In this document: piece by piece, positions 44,686 through 52,233 of the stretch | Layout: each line of letters starts with the position of its first letter | How positions within the stretch are numbered: position 1 is the stretch's first letter | Translations under genes and position numbers: made by a program | Notes under the pieces: model-generated | What the model saw: the letters and a program-made list of their open reading frames with translations, nothing else | The model's database searches: none | What the model was told of the DNA's origin: nothing | Source of the DNA: Rhodanobacter panaciterrae | Lineage (GTDB): Bacteria; Pseudomonadota; Gammaproteobacteria; Xanthomonadales; Rhodanobacteraceae | DNA length: 64,000 bases | Direction: 5' to 3' | Assembly: GCF_014651895.1 (NCBI RefSeq) | Contig: NZ_BMXT01000001.1 | Coordinates: 372,001 to 436,000, forward strand

Positions 44686-45948
44686 ATGTCCTCTCTTTCG
44701 TATACTGTCATCAGCTGTTGCCGCATCTGCGGTGGCACCGAACTCGCCCCTGTGCTCGACCTCGGCGAACAGATGCTTACCGGAGTATTTCCACGCACTC
44801 GGGATGAGTGCGTCACGATTGGTCCGCTTCGCCTAGTGAAATGCATGGGCGATCAGGCTTGCGGTTTGCTGCAGCTGGAACACTCTTTCGATCTCGGGGA
44901 GATGTACGGCGACAACTACGGGTATCGTTCCGGCCTCAACCAGAGCATGGTGTTGCATCTGCGCGAGAAAGTCCGTCGCATCGCTCATTGGGTGGATCTG
45001 CACGAGGGCGATCTGGTACTGGATATTGGCAGCAACGACGGCACCACCTTGGCGGCCTACCCTGCAGCAGGGCTGGATTTGCTCGGCATCGATCCCACTG
45101 CGCGAAAATTTCGCGAGTACTACCCAGATCATGTGGATCTGGTGGCGGACTTCTTCTCGGCCGCCGTGGTGCATGCAAGTCGCCCCGGCAAGCAGGCGAG
45201 GGTGGTCACTTCATTCTCGATGCTCTATGACTTGGAATCGCCGCTGCAATTCATGCGCGAGATTCACGAGGTGCTGGCCGACGATGGCGTCTGGGTGTTC
45301 GAACAGAGCTACATGCCAGCGATGCTGGAGATGAATGCCTATGACACGGTCTGCCATGAGCACCTGGAATACTACGCATTGCGCCAAGTGAAGTGGATGG
45401 TCGACCGGGCTGGTTTCCGAATCATCGATGTCGAATTCAACGATATCAACGGAGGGAGCTTTTCGGTGACGGTCGCCAAGACGGCATCCGGGTTGCCCGA
45501 GAGCAACGATCTTGTACGTGTGTTGCAGCATGAGGTCGACCTGGGACTCGATACGCTGGCGCCCTACCAGGCCTTCGCGGCGCGGGTTGCCGCATCCCGA
45601 CAGGAACTACGGGATTTTACCGATCGGGCCCGCCGCGAAGGTCGCAAGCTGGCCGCGTTGGGCGCGTCGACCAAGGGCAACGTATTACTTCAGTATTGTG
45701 GCCTAGACTCCGGTGCGGTTGCCGTGGTCGGCGAGGTCAATCCTGAAAAGTATGGCTGCTATACGCCAGGTACGTGGATACCGATTCGACCGGAGTCAGA
45801 AGTTCTCGCCTCGAAGCCCGATTATCTCGTCGTGCTGCCCTGGCACTTCCGGGCTTTCTTCCTTGGGAATGCCCGATTTGCCGGAATGCGGCTATTGTTC
45901 CCATTGCCAAAACTCGAGGTCGTCCAGGTTGCAGAGGTCGGCGAATGA
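44686..45948 (+). CDS. Sugar C-methyltransferase (NovU/TylC3-like, zinc-finger plus SAM domains)
   Basis: A 420-residue enzyme: an N-terminal zinc module (SCCRICGGTELAPVLDLGEQ with CxxC, then KCMGDQACGLLQL), a SAM domain (LVLDIGSNDGTTLAAYP), the conserved AYDTVCHEHLEYYALRQ, NGGSFSVTVA and C-terminal Methyltransf_14 (KLAALGASTKGNVLLQYCGL). This order is that of C-3 or C-5 methyltransferases acting on NDP-4-keto-6-deoxy sugars. Gmd product or another keto sugar could be the substrate, giving a branched sugar. It follows the glycosyltransferase by eight bases. Confidence 0.88.
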   Translation: MSSLSYTVISCCRICGGTELAPVLDLGEQMLTGVFPRTRDECVTIGPLRLVKCMGDQACGLLQLEHSFDLGEMYGDNYGYRSGLNQSMVLHLREKVRRIAHWVDLHEGDLVLDIGSNDGTTLAAYPAAGLDLLGIDPTARKFREYYPDHVDLVADFFSAAVVHASRPGKQARVVTSFSMLYDLESPLQFMREIHEVLADDGVWVFEQSYMPAMLEMNAYDTVCHEHLEYYALRQVKWMVDRAGFRIIDVEFNDINGGSFSVTVAKTASGLPESNDLVRVLQHEVDLGLDTLAPYQAFAARVAASRQELRDFTDRARREGRKLAALGASTKGNVLLQYCGLDSGAVAVVGEVNPEKYGCYTPGTWIPIRPESEVLASKPDYLVVLPWHFRAFFLGNARFAGMRLLFPLPKLEVVQVAEVGE

Positions 45949-46025
45949 GTTGGTCGGCAGGTTGTATGCCTGAGTCTCAGCCTGTTTGGGTCAATGCACG
46001 GATCGCATTCCGCGGGAGACCCTGA

Positions 46026-47237
46026 GTGAGCCATATCCCCGCTTCGCCGCAGATCGAGGGATCATCCGGTGCGGATGCTGCTGCAATGAATGCCATTGCG
46101 CGCGCTGTCTGTTTCTACCTTCCGCAGTTTCATCCCATACCCGAGAACGATCTCTGGTGGGGTGACGGCTTTACGGAGTGGGCGAATGTGGCTTCGGCGA
46201 CGCCCCGTTTCAAAGGACATTACCAGCCGCATCTGCCTGGCGCGCTGGGTTTCTACGACCTGCGCCTGGAAGAAGCCCGGATTGCGCAGGCGGCCTTGGC
46301 CGAGCGCTTTGGCATTCATGGCTTCTGCTACTACCACTATTGGTTCTCGGGACGACGCCTGCTTGGCCGTCCGCTGGACGAGATGCTCGCCTCGGGCAAG
46401 CCGGATTTTCCGTTTTGTCTGTGCTGGGCGAATGAGACTTGGTCTCGGACATGGAGTGGTCGTGAGCATGATGTACTGATTCGTCAGGAGTATTCGAGCG
46501 AGGACCATGACCAGCACATTGCGTGGCTGGCCCGGGTATTCGACGATCGCCGCTATATCCGGGTCAACGGTCGCCCACTGTTCCTGATCTATCGGCCCGA
46601 GAGCATTCCCGAGCTTGCGAAGGTGCTAGATGAATGGAAGAACTACTGCAGGAGGGAGGGCTCGGCGGAACCTTTCTTCTGTGCGGTAAGCACCGGTTTC
46701 TCGACGCTTGACGACGAGGCGATGCTCGCATCGGGCTTCGATGCCATCGTGAACTTCGAACCGAACCGTCAGCATTTTCCTGCTGTCAGGAATGCGACTG
46801 GCCATGCCGTGTCGCTGGCTCGGCGGGTATTGCCGCGGCGCTGGTACGACGCATTGCGCAACAGCAAGTGGCTGGCGCAGGGACACCTCAACACCGTGGT
46901 CAACTACGCAGCTTACGTTGATGCCAGTATTGAGAGGATTCCATCACGCACGCACCCGACGTTTCCGTGCGTGTTCCCTTCATGGGATAACAGTGCCAGA
47001 AAGGTGGCCGCAACGATCATCCAGAACCATTCGCCGGCGCAATACGTGCGCTGGCTAGAAGATGCGCTCGGTCGCGTTTCCGCGTACCCGCCTGGGTCAC
47101 GACTGGTGTTCATCAATGCGTGGAATGAATGGGCTGAAGGATGTCACCTTGAGCCCGATAGCAAGCACGGTACGGTATTTTTGGAGGCTACCAAAGAGTG
47201 CCTTGACAGGCATACCCGGTCTATTTTGAAGGATTAG
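46026..47237 (+). CDS. WbsX-like glycan protein (GH99-like fold)
   Basis: A 403-residue protein of the glycosyltransferase WbsX family: AVCFYLPQFHPIPENDLWWG, GFTEWANV, YYHYWFSGRRLLGRPLDEML, FCLCWANETWSRTW and INAWNEWAEGCHLEPDSKHG. The fold is that of GH99 endo-mannosidases, and WbsX proteins stand in O-antigen clusters as presumed transferases or glycan-cleaving enzymes. The GTG start has GGGAG seven bases ahead; a later ATG at residue 21 would still keep all motifs. It ends the rightward part of the cluster. Confidence 0.88.
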   Translation: MSHIPASPQIEGSSGADAAAMNAIARAVCFYLPQFHPIPENDLWWGDGFTEWANVASATPRFKGHYQPHLPGALGFYDLRLEEARIAQAALAERFGIHGFCYYHYWFSGRRLLGRPLDEMLASGKPDFPFCLCWANETWSRTWSGREHDVLIRQEYSSEDHDQHIAWLARVFDDRRYIRVNGRPLFLIYRPESIPELAKVLDEWKNYCRREGSAEPFFCAVSTGFSTLDDEAMLASGFDAIVNFEPNRQHFPAVRNATGHAVSLARRVLPRRWYDALRNSKWLAQGHLNTVVNYAAYVDASIERIPSRTHPTFPCVFPSWDNSARKVAATIIQNHSPAQYVRWLEDALGRVSAYPPGSRLVFINAWNEWAEGCHLEPDSKHGTVFLEATKECLDRHTRSILKD

Positions 47238-47306
47238 AGGCGCAAGTGGCCTACATCGGACGTGAGGCGGGATCTATGTATGGAGCAATGCGCGAGTCGA
47301 ATTTCA

Positions 47307-48137
47307 TCACTTTGTCAGTACGAATGTACATTGGGTGATGCTCGACTGCTCTTGAAAGAACTCGCAGCGGCGGAAGCCGAGCGAACTGTACTTCTCCCGC
47401 ATCCATTGCTCGGGTATCCACGTTTCCCCGTAGAAATCCTCGGTCAATTCGCCACCGCCGCCCGTGGGGAAAAACTGGAACAGGCCATCGTCATAACGTT
47501 GCTCGATCTGATCAAGGCTGGCGTGCGATGTGACTTGCTCATGCACGTTGCCGCGTCGAAGCAGCTTGTAGATGAAGCCGAGTCGTTTGTGCAGGCGGAG
47601 TCTTTCGATTTGCCATTTGCCGCGGGTCGTGAAGATCAAGGTTCCACCCGGCACCAGCAGTTCGCCGAGATGCTGGATCCAGCCGATGCAAGCTTTCTCG
47701 CTGAGATGGGAGAATACGGAAAACGCTATGCAACAGTCCGCGGAAGCCATTTCCAGCGGCAGCGGCGGTTGCGCATTGGTATGCACCACATTGAAAGGGG
47801 GCTTCAAGCTACGTGCGCACTCGACTGCATCGCTGAGACAGTCAAGCAGCAGCAGGCGGTCGGCATCCACTTCTCTCAAGAAAAAGCGCGTGACACGACC
47901 CCAGCCACCGCCGAAGTCGACCAACCTATAGCGCCCAACGCTGGCCGTCGGCATATGTTGGAGAGCGAACTTGTAGAAATCAAATGCCTGTCTCAGGTTG
48001 GCGTTGCCGTGCATGCCAGTGAAACGTACCTGTACATCCGAGGGAGGCAACCCTGGGATGTCGATTTTTGACTTTTCTCTGTATGTGTGTGGGTCAAGGT
48101 TCGCAGCCAGCCACTGTTCGTCCGAAAGGGTATTCAT
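47307..48137 (-). CDS. Class I SAM-dependent methyltransferase
   Basis: A 276-residue methyltransferase pointing against the cluster. It has the SAM motif LVDFGGGWGRVTRFFL, acidic post-motif LLLLDCLSDAVE, CCIAFSVFSHLSEKACIGWI and LVPGGTLIFTTRG. Homologues often sit among glycosyltransferases and methylate a terminal sugar. It converges with the WbsX-like gene and diverges from a second methyltransferase, across a 251-base AT-richer gap. Target not predictable. Confidence 0.85.
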   Translation of the reverse strand: MNTLSDEQWLAANLDPHTYREKSKIDIPGLPPSDVQVRFTGMHGNANLRQAFDFYKFALQHMPTASVGRYRLVDFGGGWGRVTRFFLREVDADRLLLLDCLSDAVECARSLKPPFNVVHTNAQPPLPLEMASADCCIAFSVFSHLSEKACIGWIQHLGELLVPGGTLIFTTRGKWQIERLRLHKRLGFIYKLLRRGNVHEQVTSHASLDQIEQRYDDGLFQFFPTGGGGELTEDFYGETWIPEQWMREKYSSLGFRRCEFFQEQSSITQCTFVLTK

Positions 48138-48315
48138 ATCCTTGGATTTTCCTTATGGATGAAGCGGCAGAGATGCCGGTGGATGATTTTGACAGATCGG
48201 ACCGACGGCAGGAAACCGAAGTCGCATATACGACGGGGTAACTGGCGGCATTGTGACTAGCGGGTGAGTCGGATGCACTGGATGAATTTCTATCAATAGT
48301 CTTGCCCGCGAGACA

Positions 48316-48321
48316 TATAAT
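48316..48321 (+). promoter_or_regulatory. Possible -10 box before a methyltransferase gene
   Basis: A perfect TATAAT in the gap between two divergent methyltransferase genes, about 68 bases before the rightward start. The -35 side is poor (TCAATA at a 17-base spacing), so this is a weak call. Confidence 0.35.
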
Positions 48322-48388
48322 CCGGGCTCGATGACTTCCGCGTTGCCTGGGGTTCGATCAGGCAATTCGGCTGCAAACGGACAATTCC

Positions 48389-49093
48389 ATGCGCCGAATC
48401 AGAACAATTGCTAAGTACATCAGACGAACCCCATGCCACCCGCAGTGGCTGCTTCCAGTACAGACGTTGAGGTCGGACACTGCCGGATTAGCCGGCAAGG
48501 TACTCGATGTGGGCTGTGCAGACAGGTGGGTCGAATCCCGCTGCTTGGCAGGTGCCCAATACATCGGCCTAGATTTGCCGATGACGGGGAAGGGGCTGTA
48601 TGCGGCAGTACCAGACATATTTGCCGATGCGGCAAGGCTGCCGTTGATTGACGCGAGCATCGACGCTGTCGTTTGCCTGGAAGTGCTGGAACATGTCAGT
48701 CATCCGCAGGCTGCATTGGCCGAGTTTGCCAGGGTGTTGAAGTCCGGAGGCGTGATGATCTTCAGCATGCCGTTCATGTATCCGATCCATGACGCGCCGT
48801 ATGATTTTCAGCGTTTGACGGAATATGGATTGCGGCGCGATCTTGACGCAGCCGGGTTCGACATAGTCCGTATGGAAAAGCTGGGACATGCAGTGCATGC
48901 AGCGGCGTTGCTGCTTTGCCTCGCCCTCGTCGGCGGACTTTACGAGCGACGGAGATGGTTCGACTATTTGCGAGTGCCTTTGGTTGCACTCGGTGTGCTG
49001 ACCGTCAATGTGTTTGCGAGGGTGGTTTCATGGGTGACACCGGACTGGGGCGCGCTGGGTTCGGGATACGAGATTCATGCGCGACGGCGCTGA
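48389..49093 (+). CDS. Class I SAM-dependent methyltransferase with C-terminal hydrophobic stretch
   Basis: A 234-residue protein with GKVLDVGCADRWVE (SAM motif), IGLDLP, VVCLEVLEHVSHPQAALAEF and LKSGGVMIFSMPFMYPIHDA PYDFQRLT, all typical of Methyltransf_11. A hydrophobic segment near 168-188 and another near 198-215 suggest membrane association. It lies alone on the plus strand between minus-strand genes, and converges with the next glycosyltransferase with a gap of 41 bases. Confidence 0.83.
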   Translation: MRRIRTIAKYIRRTPCHPQWLLPVQTLRSDTAGLAGKVLDVGCADRWVESRCLAGAQYIGLDLPMTGKGLYAAVPDIFADAARLPLIDASIDAVVCLEVLEHVSHPQAALAEFARVLKSGGVMIFSMPFMYPIHDAPYDFQRLTEYGLRRDLDAAGFDIVRMEKLGHAVHAAALLLCLALVGGLYERRRWFDYLRVPLVALGVLTVNVFARVVSWVTPDWGALGSGYEIHARRR

Positions 49094-49134
49094 GCATCTT
49101 GATTGACGCTGGGCCAAACGTTGGCGCAGCAGTG

Positions 49135-50187
49135 TCACTTTGTGATTCGTGGTACCCCGTGACGCAGCAGCAACAGCAACTTTCTCGGCAACGGTGAGAA
49201 AACGCGGAAGTATGCTCGCGCCGGTGTGCTCCTTACGTCACGTACCTGACGTCTCAAGATGCGTAGCGTTTTCCATTGATGCCAGAGTGCCCTAGGCACA
49301 TTCGCATAAATATCAAAAAAGATGCGATGGTTCATTCGGATTGCGCTGACGATCATTCCTTCAAGTAGAACAATGATCAAGTGGATTGCCAGAAGCGGCC
49401 ACATCAGCGGCGTTGGCGTGAAAATGAAAAGCACGAAGGTCTTGTTGCGCTCGCTCAGGCGTCTTCTCCTTACGCTGCTCTTGAGCCGGTTCCCATCGAC
49501 GCGAGCCCCGCCAAAACTAGTGCCAAGGCGGTGACGAAAGCCGCTTCCCCTGGCAGTACGCACGCCCACACTGCACGAGCGGGCAAAGCAACACAGATAG
49601 AGATCTTCGGCAATCGACTCCATCCATTCCGGGAAGCCCCCGAGCGTGTTCCACAGACTGCGTGAGATCCACAGACAAGCACCAATGGCCATGGCCACTT
49701 CGGTGCGCTTCGGGTCAAGGTTGGGGATAGGGTTGTAGAACGGATCAAGCATGCAGCCACGATCAACCAGAATCCCGGTGAGCCAGTCATATTGCGGCAA
49801 AGTGAGGATGACGGGGGAGGGCTCGCCCAGCGTTGTATCCATCAGCGTAGAAAGAGCATCGGGAAAGAGAGCGGCATCGTTGTTCAGTAGCAGGATGTAT
49901 TCGCCACGGGCATGTGCCGCCATGCGGTTGTTGCTGATGCAGAAGCCCACGTTTTTTGCGCTGGCTAGCACTTCGACCTGTGGATAGCGGTCACGCAGTA
50001 GAGCCAGAGAATCGTCAGTCGACGCATCGTCGTGGACGATGATCTCGACAGAGAAGTCGCCGTGCTGGGCGAGCACAGAATCCAGGCAGTCGGCCAGCAA
50101 CGCCACACCGTTATAGTTTGCAATGCATACCGAACAGACCGGAGCTTCCGGACGGTTCACCGCAGGATAGTGTTGAACCACGCCCAT
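49135..50187 (-). CDS. Family 2 glycosyltransferase (rhamnosyl-like)
   Basis: A 350-residue GT2 enzyme: VCSVCIANYNGVALLADCLD, IIVHDDASTDDSLALL, ILLLNNDAALFPDAL and WISRSLWNTLGGFPEWM EDL-like region (SIAEDLYLCC), then two hydrophobic spans near 262-285. Such enzymes add rhamnose or related sugars. The ATG overlaps the upstream gene by 31 bases and has an AGGA site; a GTG nine codons further in would give a GTGA overlap and is an alternative. Confidence 0.83.
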   Translation of the reverse strand: MGVVQHYPAVNRPEAPVCSVCIANYNGVALLADCLDSVLAQHGDFSVEIIVHDDASTDDSLALLRDRYPQVEVLASAKNVGFCISNNRMAAHARGEYILLLNNDAALFPDALSTLMDTTLGEPSPVILTLPQYDWLTGILVDRGCMLDPFYNPIPNLDPKRTEVAMAIGACLWISRSLWNTLGGFPEWMESIAEDLYLCCFARSCSVGVRTARGSGFRHRLGTSFGGARVDGNRLKSSVRRRRLSERNKTFVLFIFTPTPLMWPLLAIHLIIVLLEGMIVSAIRMNHRIFFDIYANVPRALWHQWKTLRILRRQVRDVRSTPARAYFRVFSPLPRKLLLLLRHGVPRITK

Positions 50188-51092
50188 GTATTTGCGATTC
50201 CTTCGTGCAGCGATGTCGTTGCGCTCCAGCCGTAATGCTGGCGGGCAAGGTTCGCGTCCATCACCACCCGCGGCGTATCCACCGAGCGACCAGTGTCATA
50301 GGAACGTTGCAACGGTCGACCGGTGACGGCCTCCATCACATTGAACAGTTCATTGAGGCTTACCCCGACACTACTGGCAGCGTTAAGTACTCGTGCCCCG
50401 CCCGACATCGGCGTGGCCAGTGTGGCGATGCACAGTGCTACGAAGTCCTCGATGTACAGATAGTCACGAGTGGCCGAACCGTCCCCCCATACCGTTAAGG
50501 TTTCACCGCGGCTGATCTTACCTAGGCCGGTAGGGACGATGCCGAAGCCAGTGCGTTCGTGCTGGCCGGGTCCGTAGATATTGGATGGCCGCAGGATGGT
50601 CGCGCCACCACCGTACTGGCTACACCAAGCGCCGATGAAGTGTTCCGCGGCGATCTTGCCCGCCCCGTGATAGGAGCGCGGTCGAACGGGGGAGGACTCG
50701 GTTGCGAGCTCTTCCGGCGCGGTGGCATACAGGCTGCCGCCGGAGGATAGGTAGAGCAGATTCGTCTGCGGATGCGCCTGCAGCGCCTGCAACAGGGCCA
50801 CGGTCGGACGCAGGTTGTGCTGCAGTTCCGCCATCGCATGACCGGCCGAGCTGCCCGGCGTGGAACGCGACGCTGTATGAATCACGGCGCGACTGCGCTT
50901 GACCAGTGGCAGAAAATGATCGGATTCATCTGGTTCGCCAATGACGATTTCGACGTTGGCCAGAGCCAGGTCGATGGGTTGGCGGCTGACCGCGATCACC
51001 TGCTCGCCGCGCTCTGCCAGCATGCGCGCCAGATGTATCCCGACAAATCCGCCTGCGCCCAAGATCAGGATGCGATCACTCAATGCTGTCAC
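50157..51092 (-). CDS. NAD-dependent epimerase/dehydratase family protein, altered catalytic Tyr
   Basis: A 311-residue extended short-chain dehydrogenase: RILILGAGGFVGIHLARML, ALLQALQAHPQTNLLYLSSG, RPSNIYGPGQ and GSATRDYLYIEDF. It would change a nucleotide sugar (4-epimerase or 4-reductase). The active-site motif normally written YxxxK reads SYHGAGKIAAE here, so the Tyr is one residue too far and His is at the usual Tyr position. GTG start chosen: it overlaps the preceding stop by 17 bases, an operon-like fit, and the fold begins seven residues later. Confidence 0.83.
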   Translation of the reverse strand: MTALSDRILILGAGGFVGIHLARMLAERGEQVIAVSRQPIDLALANVEIVIGEPDESDHFLPLVKRSRAVIHTASRSTPGSSAGHAMAELQHNLRPTVALLQALQAHPQTNLLYLSSGGSLYATAPEELATESSPVRPRSYHGAGKIAAEHFIGAWCSQYGGGATILRPSNIYGPGQHERTGFGIVPTGLGKISRGETLTVWGDGSATRDYLYIEDFVALCIATLATPMSGGARVLNAASSVGVSLNELFNVMEAVTGRPLQRSYDTGRSVDTPRVVMDANLARQHYGWSATTSLHEGIANTWAWFNTILR

Positions 51093-52233
51093 TTCCAAGC
51101 AACCCTCTATAGATTCGAGTGTAGCGCTGCGCGCAGTCGTCCCAAGTACCGATCTCGCGAACGGCCCAATCGCGAGCCGCAGCACCGAAACGTCGGTTGG
51201 TGTCGGCGTTCTCCAGCTGCATCAATGCAGCACTGTATGCTTCCGTCGAATCGCAAAGCATCCCGGTCACCCCATCATCGACGAGGCTCGCATGAGCAGG
51301 CATGCGTGAAGCGATGATAGGTAGCGCGGCAGCCATGGCTTCCAGCATCACCTGTGGCCGCCCTTCGGCATGGCGACTGAGCGTGATCAACCCGCAGGCG
51401 CCGGGGAACCAATCAGTGGCCAGTTGCTCAGGTGCAGCCGCGCCGTGGTAGTGAACCCAATCCGGTACGGTGACGCCCTCCTGCATTGGTCCGAACAGGT
51501 GCAACTCGCGATCTGTGTGATGGAACAAATCCTGCGACCATTCAAACAGAGGCCCGATCTTGTCGACAGTCAAACGGGTCACTACCAACCAGCGCTTGGA
51601 AGCCTTGTCGGGGGAGCGCTGGATGGCGTACCAGTGTGGGCTGATCCCAAAAGACACGGGAATCACTTCGGCGACATCACCGAAGGCTGCCAACAGGGGC
51701 GTGTGCATCCATTCCGCATTCGGACATATCACCACCTTGCGTCTGCGCATGACCCGTCGCAGTAGGTGGCGCATGAGCGGCAGGCGCAGCAACTTCAGGT
51801 CATTGCCCAATACCGTGATCAGCGCCGGTTTGCCGTTACGCGGCAACGGCAGAGCGCATTGCAGCCAGTTAATATGGTAGACGTCTACGGCAAAATGGCG
51901 ACGATAGGCGGCGGCGATCATGCGCAGCAATTTTAGAGGCGTGAGTAGGGTGCGCACGCCACCGCTACGCATCAGATGGGAAATGCCACCAGTTGCCATC
52001 AATCGCATCAGCCAAACCGTTTCCTGCTGTGTCGTGATCGATGTGACAGTAGAGGGCAATTCGCCGGGGGGCGCCCAGACCGCGAGCTTGATGTCACTTC
52101 GGCGGCCCAGTGCTGCCACTAGGTGCCGCATGAATACACCGCGCCAATCCGTGGCGTCGGCTGGATAGGACGTGCTGAGCAACAGCACGCGCAAGATCTC
52201 CGGTGAACCGCGGGAAGGTTGGGCCTCACTCAT
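51076..52233 (-). CDS. Family 4 glycosyltransferase
   Basis: A 385-residue GT-B enzyme. N-terminal LLLSTSYPADATDWRGVFMR HLV and DVYHINWLQ, C-terminal VTRLTVDKIGPLFEWSQDLF, WFPGACGLITLSRHAEGRPQ and VMLEAMAAALPIIASRMPAH match the nucleotide-sugar site with the E-x7-E-like pattern (EGRPQVMLE). It adds a sugar to the growing chain with retention. Its start overlaps the stop of the TMTC-like gene by four bases (ATGA). Confidence 0.88.
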   Translation of the reverse strand: MSEAQPSRGSPEILRVLLLSTSYPADATDWRGVFMRHLVAALGRRSDIKLAVWAPPGELPSTVTSITTQQETVWLMRLMATGGISHLMRSGGVRTLLTPLKLLRMIAAAYRRHFAVDVYHINWLQCALPLPRNGKPALITVLGNDLKLLRLPLMRHLLRRVMRRRKVVICPNAEWMHTPLLAAFGDVAEVIPVSFGISPHWYAIQRSPDKASKRWLVVTRLTVDKIGPLFEWSQDLFHHTDRELHLFGPMQEGVTVPDWVHYHGAAAPEQLATDWFPGACGLITLSRHAEGRPQVMLEAMAAALPIIASRMPAHASLVDDGVTGMLCDSTEAYSAALMQLENADTNRRFGAAARDWAVREIGTWDDCAQRYTRIYRGLLGSDSIE

